This document shows positions 1 to 9,666 of a DNA stretch of 64,000 nucleotides, one piece after another. The notes beneath the pieces are model-generated. The model was not told the origin of the DNA. It did no database searches and saw nothing but the letters and a program-made list of their open reading frames with translations. The stretch's first letter is position 1, and every line of letters starts with the position of its first letter. A program made the translations under genes and the position numbers. Source of the stretch: Allocoprococcus sp004560705 (GTDB taxonomy: Bacteria; Bacillota; Clostridia; Lachnospirales; Lachnospiraceae); NCBI RefSeq assembly GCF_052065755.1, contig NZ_JBQHTK010000012.1, forward strand, positions 1-64,000, read 5' to 3'.

Positions 1-59
1 ACCATAATCAAATGATAATATAACAAAAATACTGAATGTGCATTATTATCCAAATCCAT
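1..59 (-). CDS. tnpA: IS200/IS605 transposase TnpA, N-terminal 20 codons (partial)
   Basis: An ATG at 57-59 (minus strand) is preceded by a purine-rich ribosome site (GAAAGGA). It opens a frame that stays open to the window edge. The twenty visible residues include NAHSVFLLYYHLIMV, which I recognise as the start of HUH-type Y1 transposases of the IS200/IS605 family. The catalytic HUH motif and tyrosine lie outside the window. Whether a tnpB follows cannot be seen. Confidence 0.7.
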   Translation of the reverse strand, partial: MDLDNNAHSVFLLYYHLIM

Positions 60-193
60 ATTATAATCAATCCTTTCTTTTATTCGACTGATTATATTGT
101 ACCACATCCGGCACATTAGAACAAGCGTTCTCTCGTATTTTTTTGCAATTCATCTCGCCACCTAAAGAGGTGGGAGAATTCTTGCTATATCTT
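1..193 (-). mobile_element. IS200/IS605-family element, left end (cut by window edge)
   Basis: On the minus strand the antiporter gene runs into TTTAAC (194-199). That hexamer is a known target of IS605-type elements, whose left end abuts it. About 20 bases further in is a hairpin at 158-173 (CCACCT-AAAG-AGGTGG on the plus strand), the kind of subterminal hairpin these single-strand transposons use. A tnpA start follows at 59. The rest of the element lies left of the window. Family assignment rests on the TnpA N-terminus, the hairpin and the target motif. Confidence 0.75.
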
Positions 194-1030
194 GTTAAAA
201 ACGCGCATAATCTGTTCCAGCCGATTTTCACTCATCATATTTGAAAAGGTGGCCGAAAAAGCCATTCCCATCAACATAAAATTCAAAATCGGAGTCGGCA
301 TCACACGGTTATTAAAAAAGAATCCTGCAACAGAAGTAAATAAAATGGTGACAATCAGCAATGCCAGCGTTATCCCATCACCATTGTCTCTCCTCAAGAT
401 AAATCCTGACAGGAATCCACACACAATCCCAATAACCAGCGGTAATATAACCACCAGAGCAATCATATAAGCCGGCATACTTCCCGCCGAAAGTTTCCCG
501 GCGATCACAGCGATGGTTGTAAAAAATACAACACAGCCTACGATATCATCCAGAGCCGCCATCGGAATCAACGTTTTCGTAACAGGTCCATCCGTCTTAA
601 ACTCACGCACAATTGAAAGTGCCGGTGCGGGAGCCGTTGCAAGCGCAATTCCTCCAAAAACAAAACACAGATACAATGGAACATCTGTTATATAGAATAC
701 GACTCCAAATACCAATGAAACAACCAGAAAAATCCCCAAAGACTGTATCAGCGTTGTAATCACGATCGCCTTTCCGGATTTCTTAATCTTATTCCAGACC
801 AATTCCGTACCGATCATAAGTCCAACACCACATTCCAGCACATGAATCATAACCTGATACCACCCTGCACCCAATATCTCCTGATTCATCAGTGAAAACG
901 CATGCGGTCCTAACAGCATCCCGGCAATCAGCCAGCCTAAAATAGCGGGCAGTTTCAATTTCGATATCAGCTTTCCTGCCAAAAATGCCAATATAACAAC
1001 TAAAATCAATTTCACAAACATCAAAATCAT
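185..1030 (-). pseudogene. Monovalent cation/proton antiporter (CPA2-like), truncated by IS insertion
   Basis: The 281-residue product is almost entirely hydrophobic, with about eight to nine membrane segments. It carries CPA2-type features: an LPAILGWLIAGMLLGP stretch near residue 30 and the acidic pair LDDIVG near residue 160, which in this family binds the exchanged cation. Relatives run to about 390-400 residues with 12-13 segments. This one stops after FNKI, a few codons beyond TTTAAC where the IS200/IS605 left end begins, so the last third is missing. It lies 31 bp after the TetR gene and is probably in one operon with it. Likely role when intact: Na+/H+ or K+/H+ exchange at the cytoplasmic membrane. 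Confidence 0.75.
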
Positions 1031-1061
1031 TTTGTTACACTTCCTTACTTCATATTTATCT

Positions 1062-1706
1062 TCACCTTAGATTTTCTGAGAAATCCTCCGTTTTCTTTGC
1101 AATACCGTACATGATCATATCCAATAATTCCGATAATCTGCTCTCATGTGTCTCGATCACTTTTTGTATATCTTCATTCTCATAATACATCTCCCGGAAA
1201 TAGCCATTATACATTTCCTGCATTGTCATCAGATACTGAATCGCTTTCTCAATACTTACCCCTTTTCTTAATTCCATCTGAAACAGTAATTCTGCATAGC
1301 GTTCTTTTAAACACTCATCATAACCAACTCTCAATTCTTTCAACTCTTTTATCAGATGCCTTGGAGGCATCAAAACACTATTAAAGAAAATCTGCGCATA
1401 ATACGGGTTTTTTTCAAAGAAAACCTGTCGGGCATTTAAGAGTTCTTTCAGTTTTTCCTCCACACTCTCCGAATGACAAACTGTATTCTTAATATGTCTC
1501 GTCATTTCTTCATAACATTGTTTCACACAGATTAAATACAATTCATCTTTATTTTTGAAATTGTGATAGATCAATCCTTTTGATATATGATTATCGCTGC
1601 AAATTGTATTCAGTGAGGCCGCTTCGTAACTCTTCGTACCAAATTCTGCAATTGCCGCCTGAATGATTTTCTCGCAAGTGAGTCTGGTTTTTTCTTCCTT
1701 CTTCAT
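1062..1706 (-). CDS. TetR/AcrR-family transcriptional regulator
   Basis: A 214-residue protein of usual TetR length. The N-terminal helix-turn-helix domain spans about residues 8-55 (IIQAAIAEFGTKSYEAAS, then ISKGLIYHNFKNKDEL). The C-terminal ligand-binding half is helical and not closely assignable. It is the first gene of a probable two-gene unit with the truncated antiporter, and a palindromic operator overlaps its promoter, so autoregulation plus control of the antiporter is the simplest reading. The ATG at 1706 follows a GGAGGG site. The inducer is unknown. Confidence 0.85.
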   Translation of the reverse strand: MKKEEKTRLTCEKIIQAAIAEFGTKSYEAASLNTICSDNHISKGLIYHNFKNKDELYLICVKQCYEEMTRHIKNTVCHSESVEEKLKELLNARQVFFEKNPYYAQIFFNSVLMPPRHLIKELKELRVGYDECLKERYAELLFQMELRKGVSIEKAIQYLMTMQEMYNGYFREMYYENEDIQKVIETHESRLSELLDMIMYGIAKKTEDFSENLR

Positions 1707-1721
1707 AAATCCCTCCTTTTC

Positions 1722-1765
1722 TTGACTGCATGGTCAATAATACTACAAACAAACCATGTGGTCAA
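1722..1765 (-). promoter_or_regulatory. Promoter with TetR-type operator for the regulator/antiporter unit
   Basis: On the minus strand TTGACC (1765-1760), 17 bases, then TATTAT (1742-1737) form a good sigma-A promoter. A palindrome with arms TTGAC and GTCAA lies at 1722-1737 just downstream of the -10. A related TGGTCAATAATA sequence covers the -35 (1759-1770), so the 12-mer occurs twice 28 bp apart. A repressor bound here would block the promoter. Confidence 0.65.
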
Positions 1766-1805
1766 TAATATCTCATCATTTTTATTCTCCAAATTCTTTA
1801 ATAAC

Positions 1806-1869
1806 AAAAAAAGCAAGTATATTCCGGCTGAACTATTTTTCAGATTTTAGCTAGCCACAATATACTTGC
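1806..1869 (-). terminator. Rho-independent terminator after the AAA-ATPase remnant
   Basis: Inverted arms GCAAGTATATT (1813-1823) and AATATACTTGC (1859-1869) form an 11-bp stem with further pairing in the loop. On the minus strand the stem is followed by a run of seven T. Confidence 0.8.
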
Positions 1870-1884
1870 AAATTTCATTTTAAT

Positions 1885-2731
1885 TTAGAATGTACTTAGA
1901 GTGACGCGATTCATATATGCGTTCATTGCTTTCTTATCTCCAAGCAGCAGAGCTTTGATAAAATCGTTGTAATCCGGCTCCACGCATTTGAGCCATCCCC
2001 GTACCATGGTGTTGAACATTCGCTCAACTTCATAATTGGTAAGCACCAGTTCATACTTCGCCTCTTCCCCGTATTCCAACGACTCCTCCCGTTCAAAGCT
2101 CAGTACTTTCAGATAACCACTTGCAAGAAGCAAACTCCAGATTGCAGATTCATTATTATCTAGTTGATTATATACAATCTGTTCGTCAATTGGCGTACGA
2201 ATTGTTTCACCGCAGAGAAGATTTTCAAATTTTTCTTTAATTGTGCGGTTTCCTTCCCGAAGCAGTTTCCCAACGAGACTATTAGAGCTGGTGTTAGCCC
2301 AGTATGTCCTAAAATCCTTTTTATCAAGATAATTCAAAATCGACCATGGATTGTAAATATCTTTACATTCACCAAAGATAAATCCGTCGTACCAGTATTT
2401 TACCTGTTCTTTCTTTTCTGACAGTCCACATTTGTCCAAGATAAGCTTCCTGCATGGGCGTATCATACTCATCAAGAAGAATAATGACTTTTTTCCCATA
2501 GTATCGATACAGATAGCTCGATAATTGGTAAAGTGCCGATGTCGCATCAGGATTCCTGATATCTTCTGCCAAAATTCGATCATAAAAACTTCGGTCTGCA
2601 TCTGTTAACGCATCTGTATCTCTCTGATCTGCATAATCTATAGAGAAAAAGCGTTCTAACATACTCAAATTAAGCGTCTTACCAAAACGTCGCGGACGAT
2701 TAATCAATGTGACACTGTCACCGCTCTCCCA
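1885..2731 (-). pseudogene. AAA-ATPase-like / PD-(D/E)XK nuclease family protein, decayed
   Basis: Two frames carry pieces of the Firmicute AAA-ATPase-like family (DUF1703 type). The first piece has the Walker A context VTLINRPRRFGKTLNLSMLE and Walker B VIILLDEYDTPMQEAY. The second, from about 2436 in another frame, has CGLSEKKEQVKYWYDGF and the following helices. About 100 residues that normally separate them are absent, so an internal deletion has also shifted the frame. The 5' part before the P-loop is replaced by the end of the HipA-like gene. The 3' end stops after AYMNRVTLSTF, before the nuclease domain. Three independent defects make this a clear pseudogene. Confidence 0.85.
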
Positions 2732-3818
2732 CCATTTTCTTCAATTCCGCCAATCTCATTTGAAACATCTCTGCTTCTTTTTCCATATCCCCAAACTTCT
2801 TCATATCCATTTCATGAACCATCCGAAGCCCGATATGTTTTACCGCTTCTTGTGCCGCTTCTTTCTGCGACATCTGCTCCGGGAAAACGGTCTGGCACTT
2901 TGCGCCTTCCAGATTATCATATGACAAAAAGCACTGATTAAAATCCATGAGCGGATACAAAGACACATACTTATTCGTACGGTTGTCCACCAGAAATCCC
3001 CAGTTCTCCGGATGCCGGTCCGTATTTCCGGTCAGATAGTCCAGTATGTTCATCCCATAATATGTAACAGGATCCATTTCTTTGCAGACTTCCAGTGTAT
3101 CCAGATTATGATTACACGCATAAATATCGAATGCCATTTTAGAAACCATGGAATATTCTTTCGAAGTAATGATATCACTTTCCGATACGATTTCTCCGTC
3201 ATATTCATGTTCGCGATAAATGACCTGCGGAATGTCAAAGCACTGGCAGATTTCACTTGCCAGTACTTCTCTTTTCACCGCTTCTGCTTCTCCGTCTTTT
3301 AATAACTTAAATCCCGAATCGCATCGGATCCAGGCCTTGGGAAAGCATCCTCTTGTAGATAAATCCGGTGCCAGTTCCTGATTCGTAACCGTCATCTGGC
3401 GCCCCTTAAGAGTGAGTTCGACAATCGCTTCATTCAAAGGATTATCATATAAATTTATTTCATCAAATGTTGTTCTGTCCCCTTCGTTTCTCACCCAGTA
3501 TACATCCGTCAAAGAAACACATCGGTACGACAGTGATATATTCGCCCTGTCTTTATCCGTAACTGCCTGCATGACTCCGATACTGTTCAGAATATCTTTT
3601 GCGTATTTTCGATCCAGAGACAATACTCTTGATGCGCACCAATGATTAAAATTATTTACATTATTTACAAGCACATCAATGTCATTATCATCTTCCACAT
3701 CCAAATATAAATCATACGGCATAAACGATTCTTCAAAGATCTCTGCCTTTCCGGAAGATGAAATCTTTGCCACTATTTTCTCCATATGCATAATTTCATA
3801 AACAGTTACTTTTTTCAA
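2718..3818 (-). CDS. HipA-like kinase-fold protein
   Basis: About 366 residues. The C-terminal half carries the HipA-type kinase motifs: LTGNTDRHPENWGFLVDN (catalytic-loop type) and YPLMDFNQCF, where DFN stands at the metal-binding DFG position. The N-terminal third is specific to a Lachnospiraceae subgroup and lacks the classic HipA N-domain. No HipB-like partner is adjacent. The frame is open to an ATG at 3833, but TTG at 3818 (LKKVTVYEI) has the better-spaced site TAGGG and fits relatives as I recall them. The gene overlaps the end of the GH13 gene upstream, and its stop abuts the decayed ATPase. Substrate unknown. Confidence 0.7.
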   Translation of the reverse strand: MKKVTVYEIMHMEKIVAKISSSGKAEIFEESFMPYDLYLDVEDDNDIDVLVNNVNNFNHWCASRVLSLDRKYAKDILNSIGVMQAVTDKDRANISLSYRCVSLTDVYWVRNEGDRTTFDEINLYDNPLNEAIVELTLKGRQMTVTNQELAPDLSTRGCFPKAWIRCDSGFKLLKDGEAEAVKREVLASEICQCFDIPQVIYREHEYDGEIVSESDIITSKEYSMVSKMAFDIYACNHNLDTLEVCKEMDPVTYYGMNILDYLTGNTDRHPENWGFLVDNRTNKYVSLYPLMDFNQCFLSYDNLEGAKCQTVFPEQMSQKEAAQEAVKHIGLRMVHEMDMKKFGDMEKEAEMFQMRLAELKKMVGER

Positions 3819-3826
3819 GGTTTTCC

Positions 3827-5869
3827 CTACCATTTCTTATTCTTCAATACAATCGCCGATTTCGGTCCCATCATCAGTGACAGAATTCCCTCCTTCACCA
3901 CATACTCATCAAACGCACCGATATAGCCTTCTACATAAGAATACATGATTCGTGCCATATTGGAACCTTCTTTCACTTCCGCAGGCATGACATTGACATG
4001 AATCTCCCGAAGTTCGTCTGCGCTGTTGATGATTACGATAATCTGTTCATCTCCCCAGAATCTTCCGTACGCAAGAAGTCCCGGTCCCCATTTTAACATT
4101 TTAAGAGAACCTTTCTTCAATGCAAGATTTTCTCTGTGAATACGGATCATTTCCCGGTAAAAACTGATCATCTCTTTGTTTTCGCGTCCCCATGGATAGG
4201 TTCTGCGGTTATCCGGATCCGTGAACCCACAGACTCCGGCTTCATCTCCATAATAGAGTGTTGGCGCACCGATCCATGTCATCTGCATCACAATGGCAGC
4301 ACGCATAACTGCAAGATCCACTCCCTGATTCGCAGCTTCCGGTCCCAGTTCTGCGACTCTTCCGACCTTATGGTTCGTTCTTGTAAGGAACCGTGAATGA
4401 TCATGGTTAGAAAGCTGGTTCATCGCCGTCTGCAGGGATGGGGTCATCATACTTGCCATATGATGCTTCATCGCATTCACAAAATTATCTGCATTCCCCA
4501 GAAGATCCTCACGGTATTCGTCACTATGCTTTTCCATCCCGGTGAGGAACCAGGTCAGAGGTTCCATAAACGCGTCATAGTTCATGACCGTATCCCATTC
4601 GTCGCCTTCCAGCCATTCTCTCGGATCTCCATAATGCTCTGCCAGAATTAATGCATTGGGATTCGCATCTTTCACAACCTTGCGGAATTTTTTCCAGAAT
4701 TCATGATTGTATTCGTTGCTTCTCCCCAGATCAGCCGCGACATCCAGACGCCATCCATCCACATTATAAGGCGGTGAGACCCATTTTTTTGCCACGCCAA
4801 GTACATATTCTTCTAATTCTTTCGAATCTTCATAATTCAGCTTCGGAAGCGTGTCATGTCCCCACCATCCATCATAACTGGCATTTTGCGGCCACTCACT
4901 GTCATTATTATTGTGGAACAGGAAATAGTTCCGGTATGGGCTCTGTGCGCTCATATATGCCCCAGGCTGATATCCTTCCACCTGATCATAAATCATTTCC
5001 CGATCCATCCATTTGTTAAACGAACCACAATGATTGAATACTCCGTCAATAATTATTCTCATTCCGCGACGGTGGATCTCTTCAACCAGCCGGATAAACA
5101 GCTGATTGCTGGCTTCCAGATTTTCTTTGTCCGTTGTACGAATCCGGTATTTATCAGCGTGATAATTACTCTTTTCCCCGGGTTCCAAAAGTCTACCGCC
5201 ATCTGTCACTATCTTTCCAACATGTGGATCAATATAATCATAATCCTGCGTGTCATATTTATGATTGGACGGAGAAACGAATAATGGATTACAGTAAATC
5301 ACTTCTACTCCAAGACTCTGCAGATAATCCAGCTTATTTATCACGCCCTGTAGATCTCCTCCATAGAATTCACGCACATCCATCGGCTGCGGATAGCGGT
5401 ACCAGTCTTCCACCTTTTGTACTTGATCGCCTATATAGAAGTACTCCCCTGTCTGAACATCATTGGTTGGATCTCCGTTGCAGAAACGATCCGTATAAAT
5501 CTGATACATCACCGCCCCCTTTGCCCACTCTGGTGTGGCAAATCCGGGAACAATCCTGAAATCATAGTATTCTGCGTAATCGTCTCTCGCTCCCCACTGG
5601 TTATAATAGCAGACTTCTTCGCCTTTCAAAATTTTAAAATAATATCTGAATTCCTCAGTGTCAAGCTGCCAGTCAATGCAATAATAATCAAACGCGCCTT
5701 TTGAGATCATTTTCTTCATCGGAAAGCTCTCATCCTTGATGCACATCAGTACTTCATCCACATCGTCCTTTGCCGTCCGGAACCACAATTGTATCCATTC
5801 GTCTACTTCCGGCTCCGGCTGGCTAACATATGCCTCAGTGCCATCGCAAAACAATGCTTCTTTATTCAT
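3827..5869 (-). CDS. Glycoside hydrolase family 13 (neopullulanase/cyclomaltodextrinase-like alpha-glucosidase)
   Basis: The 680-residue protein has the four conserved GH13 regions in order: IIIDGVFNHCG, VDGWRLDVAAD (catalytic nucleophile Asp), LILAEHYGD (acid/base Glu) and LSNHDHSRF (transition-state Asp). About 115 residues precede the TIM barrel (start near GAVMYQIYTDRFCNGDP), like the CBM34-type N-domain of neopullulanases and maltogenic amylases. There is no signal peptide, so it is probably cytoplasmic and acts on imported maltodextrins or cyclodextrins. It stands alone without a transporter and overlaps the downstream HipA-like gene by a few bases. Confidence 0.9.
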   Translation of the reverse strand: MNKEALFCDGTEAYVSQPEPEVDEWIQLWFRTAKDDVDEVLMCIKDESFPMKKMISKGAFDYYCIDWQLDTEEFRYYFKILKGEEVCYYNQWGARDDYAEYYDFRIVPGFATPEWAKGAVMYQIYTDRFCNGDPTNDVQTGEYFYIGDQVQKVEDWYRYPQPMDVREFYGGDLQGVINKLDYLQSLGVEVIYCNPLFVSPSNHKYDTQDYDYIDPHVGKIVTDGGRLLEPGEKSNYHADKYRIRTTDKENLEASNQLFIRLVEEIHRRGMRIIIDGVFNHCGSFNKWMDREMIYDQVEGYQPGAYMSAQSPYRNYFLFHNNNDSEWPQNASYDGWWGHDTLPKLNYEDSKELEEYVLGVAKKWVSPPYNVDGWRLDVAADLGRSNEYNHEFWKKFRKVVKDANPNALILAEHYGDPREWLEGDEWDTVMNYDAFMEPLTWFLTGMEKHSDEYREDLLGNADNFVNAMKHHMASMMTPSLQTAMNQLSNHDHSRFLTRTNHKVGRVAELGPEAANQGVDLAVMRAAIVMQMTWIGAPTLYYGDEAGVCGFTDPDNRRTYPWGRENKEMISFYREMIRIHRENLALKKGSLKMLKWGPGLLAYGRFWGDEQIIVIINSADELREIHVNVMPAEVKEGSNMARIMYSYVEGYIGAFDEYVVKEGILSLMMGPKSAIVLKNKKW

Positions 5870-5885
5870 AATGTTTCCTCAATTC

Positions 5886-7706
5886 CTAATCAAATAATGC
5901 TTCAAATTCTTCTCTTGTAATCTTTTCTTTCTGAAGCAGAAGTTCCGCGCAGGCATTCAATACATCTTCATGTTCTTTAATGATCTGTTTCGCCCGGGCA
6001 TAACATTCATCTATAATTCTCTTAACTTCTGAATCGATCGTAGACGCAATCTGCTCACCATACGCACGTGATGAATGTGCAAGATCTCTTCCCAGAAAGA
6101 CTTCATCACTGTCATTATCGTAATTTACCAGCCCAAGAGCTTCCGACATACCAAATTTCGTCACCATAGATCTCGCATAGGCGGTTGCCTGCTTGATATC
6201 CTGAGATGCTCCGGTTGTGATGTCATCAAAAACCATCTCCTCAGCAGCTCTTCCACCGAGCGAAACTGTGATATCCTGAAGCATCTGGCCTCTGGTATTG
6301 AACATCTCATCCTTTTCCGGCAATGGCATCGTATACCCCGCCGCTCCCGATCCAGTAGGAATAATGGATACACTGTACACAGGTCCCACATCAGGAAGTA
6401 CATGGAACAAGATCGCATGCCCTGATTCATGAAATGCTGTGATCCGTTTCTCTTTATCCGAAATAATACGGCTCTTTTTCTCCGCACCGATACCTACTTT
6501 CACAAATGCATGCCGGATGTCTGCCTGCTGCAGATACACACGCCCTTCTTTAGCAGCCGTGATCGCTGCTTCATTCAACAGATTTTCCAGATCCGCGCCG
6601 GTAAATCCAGCCGTTGTCTGGGCAATCTGCTGCAGATCCACATCCTCCGCAAGTGGTTTTCCTTTCGCATGGACCTGAAGGATCTCAAGTCTTCCCTGCA
6701 CATCCGGTCTTCCAACGACCACTTTTCTGTCAAACCGCCCCGGGCGAAGAATGGCAGGATCCAGAATATCCACACGGTTCGTCGCAGCCATAACAATAAT
6801 TCCCTCATTCGGTCCAAAGCCATCCATCTCTACCAGAAGCTGGTTCAATGTCTGCTCTCTCTCATCATGGCCTCCGCCCATACCTGTTCCGCGGCGTCTT
6901 GCCACCGCATCAATCTCATCAATAAATACAATACAGGGCGAATTGTGTTTCGCATCCTCAAAGAGATCTCTCACACGGGATGCTCCAACTCCGACAAACA
7001 TCTCCACAAAATCGGAACCGGAAATCGTGAAAAACGGGACCCCGGCTTCACCAGCCACCGCTCTTGCAAGTAAAGTCTTACCGGTTCCCGGAGGTCCCTC
7101 AAGCAACACCCCCTTCGGGATTCTTGCTCCAACCTGAATATATTTCCCCGGAGCTTTCAAAAAATCCACGATCTCTTCCAGTTCTTCCTTTTCTTCTTTC
7201 AGGCCGGCAACCTGGTTGAACTTGACTTTATTTTCCGCTTCTGTGCTCATCTTCGCACGGCTTTTCCCAAAATTCATCGCCTTTGCATTTGCACCACCCT
7301 GGCGATTCATCATCATAACCAGAAGAACAAGTGCACCTATCATCAAAAGCGTTGGTAACATCGTTGTCGCAAACCAGCTTTCCTGTGGTACAGAATCCAC
7401 ATAACAGATTACTTCATCATAAGAGCTCAGAAGCTCCTGTGCTTCATTAACGTCTGTGACATACAGTTCTTCCAGCACACCATTATTTTTCTCAATCCTT
7501 AGCGTGCCATTTGGTGCTACCTTGTCCGGCTTTACTTCAACTTTCTTAATATTATTATCTTGCAGATCTTCCTGGAACTCCCGGTAAGTATATGCCTTCT
7601 CCTGTTTCTCGGCCTGATTCATAAACCAGTATGCTCCTATCATAAAAACAGCACAAAGAAGAAGCATCAGCCCGCTGATTCCTCTTGTCTTATTATTATT
7701 ATTCAA
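5886..7706 (-). CDS. ftsH: ATP-dependent zinc metalloprotease FtsH
   Basis: A 606-residue membrane AAA+ protease, typical length. Two membrane segments (about 11-28 and 113-133) flank an extracytoplasmic loop. The AAA module has Walker A GPPGTGKT at 204-211, Walker B CIVFIDEIDA and the second region of homology ending RPGRFDR. The zinc site HESGH lies near residue 430. It degrades unassembled membrane proteins and short-lived regulators. It closes the conserved order spoIIE-tilS-hpt-ftsH, 19 bp after hpt. Confidence 0.98.
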   Translation of the reverse strand: MNNNNKTRGISGLMLLLCAVFMIGAYWFMNQAEKQEKAYTYREFQEDLQDNNIKKVEVKPDKVAPNGTLRIEKNNGVLEELYVTDVNEAQELLSSYDEVICYVDSVPQESWFATTMLPTLLMIGALVLLVMMMNRQGGANAKAMNFGKSRAKMSTEAENKVKFNQVAGLKEEKEELEEIVDFLKAPGKYIQVGARIPKGVLLEGPPGTGKTLLARAVAGEAGVPFFTISGSDFVEMFVGVGASRVRDLFEDAKHNSPCIVFIDEIDAVARRRGTGMGGGHDEREQTLNQLLVEMDGFGPNEGIIVMAATNRVDILDPAILRPGRFDRKVVVGRPDVQGRLEILQVHAKGKPLAEDVDLQQIAQTTAGFTGADLENLLNEAAITAAKEGRVYLQQADIRHAFVKVGIGAEKKSRIISDKEKRITAFHESGHAILFHVLPDVGPVYSVSIIPTGSGAAGYTMPLPEKDEMFNTRGQMLQDITVSLGGRAAEEMVFDDITTGASQDIKQATAYARSMVTKFGMSEALGLVNYDNDSDEVFLGRDLAHSSRAYGEQIASTIDSEVKRIIDECYARAKQIIKEHEDVLNACAELLLQKEKITREEFEALFD

Positions 7707-7725
7707 TTATTGCTCCTTCCACCAA

Positions 7726-8247
7726 TTACATCTCTACGCATCCGATGTATGGTAAATTTCTATATTTCTGTGCATAATCTAATCCGAACCCTACCACAAA
7801 TTCATCCGGAATATTAAATCCTACATAATCAACATGCACGTCTTTAACACGCCGTTCCGGTTTGTCGAGTAATGTACAAAGACGCATACTCTTAGGTCCC
7901 CTCTTCTGAAGAATTTCCAGCAGATAAGAAAGCGTACGTCCTGAGTCCACAATATCCTCAACTACAAGTACATCCTTTCCTTCCAGCGATTCATCAAGAT
8001 CCTTCGCAATCTTCACAACTCCGCTGGATGAAGTTCCGTCACCATAGCTGCTGACACTCATGAAGTCCATGGAAACCGGCACAGTAATCCTCTTTGCCAG
8101 TTCACACATGAAGAAAACTCCTCCCTTAAGTACACAGATCAAATGTACCTGTTTTCCCGCATAATCCTCACTGATCTTTTTTCCTAATTCTTCAATTCTT
8201 GCATTCACTTCTTTTTCCGGTATTAAAACCTTAATTTTCTCTGCCAT
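7726..8247 (-). CDS. hpt: Hypoxanthine phosphoribosyltransferase
   Basis: A 173-residue purine salvage enzyme converting hypoxanthine or guanine plus PRPP to IMP or GMP. The PRPP-binding motif VLVVEDIVDSGRTLSYL is intact, and the C-terminal VGFGLDYAQKYRNLPYIG matches the HPRT family. It follows tilS with no gap and precedes ftsH, the arrangement conserved from Bacillus to clostridia. Confidence 0.96.
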   Translation of the reverse strand: MAEKIKVLIPEKEVNARIEELGKKISEDYAGKQVHLICVLKGGVFFMCELAKRITVPVSMDFMSVSSYGDGTSSSGVVKIAKDLDESLEGKDVLVVEDIVDSGRTLSYLLEILQKRGPKSMRLCTLLDKPERRVKDVHVDYVGFNIPDEFVVGFGLDYAQKYRNLPYIGCVEM

Positions 8248-9666
8248 TTAGGTACCTCCATTTATCGTAATCTCCAAAACGGTCTTTGTCTGTTCCGTCA
8301 CTTGATATGCCTTACTTTGACGATATCCCACAATCCAGAGAATTCTCTCCTTTTCCGCGATCAGCGGAATTTTATCTCTTTTGTCCGACGGAATTTTCTC
8401 ATTCACAAAATAGGATTTCAGTTTCTGCGTATTTCCTTCTTTATCAATCGCAATCCTGTCTCCTGCCCGTCTGTTGCGTACAAAGACGTTCTCTTTTATT
8501 ATATCATAATCGAACCATTTCGTGTATGTTTTTTTCGGAATCCCCTCAAGTCCCTGGGTGAACGGAAATTTTCTGCAAGAAACCTTCCAATCTCCATACT
8601 CAACTCTCCATTCCTCTGTTTCATTTACATTCGGGATACATACAATTTTGCCTTCGTTTCCCATTTCTGTACCATTGTTCTTCGTCTCATTTCCAAGAGT
8701 CAAATCAATTCCCTCATATGTCCGTACCGCACGCATTTTATAAGGAAGATCAATTTTTCTGCCCGTCTGCTTATCCAGCAACTCTCTGATTTGAACTACA
8801 TGAACCTCATCCAGATCCTTTTCTTTTTTACTAAGACAAACCATTGCCTGTCTTAATACCATTCTGCCGATCAGCTCATCCTGTTTACGGAACTCCTGCT
8901 CAGAAATATGGATTTTCCCCCGCTCCTCTTTCACGCACTTCCGATACGCTTCCCTCATCCGGCGTTCCAGATATTCCTGCACCTCTCGAAGCTGCTCCAT
9001 AGCCCCATTAATATGTTCTACCGTTTTTGAATTAATGTTCTCTGTAAAATATGGGATGACATGGTTTCTTATCTTGTTTCTTGTATAAGTATCTTCCAGA
9101 TTTGTTGCATCCATACAATAAAGGATTCCTTTTTTCTCCAAAAATTCTTCTATCTCCATCCGGTTCACACAAAGAAGCGGGCGAATGTAATCTCCCTTTA
9201 CAGGGCAGATCCCTCCAAGTCCTTTCATCTTGCTTCCTCTGGCGAGATGTAGAAAAAATGTCTCTGCATTGTCATCCTGGTGGTGTGCCAGTGCAATTCT
9301 GGTACCACCATATTTGATTGCTGTTTCACGAAACGCTTTTCTTCGTAGCTCTCTTCCGGCTTCTTCTTCGGAAAGTTTTTCCTTTCTTGCATATTCCGGG
9401 ACGTTCACATGAAATACTTCGCAAGTAAGCCCCAGCTTCCTGCAGATGTCTCGCACGTACTCCTCATCCGCATCTGCTGCTTCACCGCGGATCCCATGAT
9501 TCACATGAACGATAACAAGATCAAATTCCATACTCTTTCTCAATTCTTCCAGCACAAAAAGAAGGCACATTGAGTCTGCACCTCCCGAAACACCTGCTAT
9601 CACGGTATCCCCCGCTGTCAGCATATGCCACTTTTCCATAAACTTTTTTATTCTATTCAGCATCAT
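8248..9666 (-). CDS. tilS: tRNA(Ile)-lysidine synthase
   Basis: The 472-residue protein starts with the PP-loop ATP pyrophosphatase motif GVSGGADSMCLL and continues with HVNHGIRGEAADADE and LAHHQDDNAETF, all diagnostic for TilS. The C-terminal substrate-binding domain (RNRRAGDRIAI to the end) is present. It places lysidine at C34 of the AUA-reading tRNA-Ile, an essential step. The start overlaps the spoIIE stop by four bases. ATG occurs twice in a row and the first is used here. Confidence 0.96.
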   Translation of the reverse strand: MMLNRIKKFMEKWHMLTAGDTVIAGVSGGADSMCLLFVLEELRKSMEFDLVIVHVNHGIRGEAADADEEYVRDICRKLGLTCEVFHVNVPEYARKEKLSEEEAGRELRRKAFRETAIKYGGTRIALAHHQDDNAETFFLHLARGSKMKGLGGICPVKGDYIRPLLCVNRMEIEEFLEKKGILYCMDATNLEDTYTRNKIRNHVIPYFTENINSKTVEHINGAMEQLREVQEYLERRMREAYRKCVKEERGKIHISEQEFRKQDELIGRMVLRQAMVCLSKKEKDLDEVHVVQIRELLDKQTGRKIDLPYKMRAVRTYEGIDLTLGNETKNNGTEMGNEGKIVCIPNVNETEEWRVEYGDWKVSCRKFPFTQGLEGIPKKTYTKWFDYDIIKENVFVRNRRAGDRIAIDKEGNTQKLKSYFVNEKIPSDKRDKIPLIAEKERILWIVGYRQSKAYQVTEQTKTVLEITINGGT

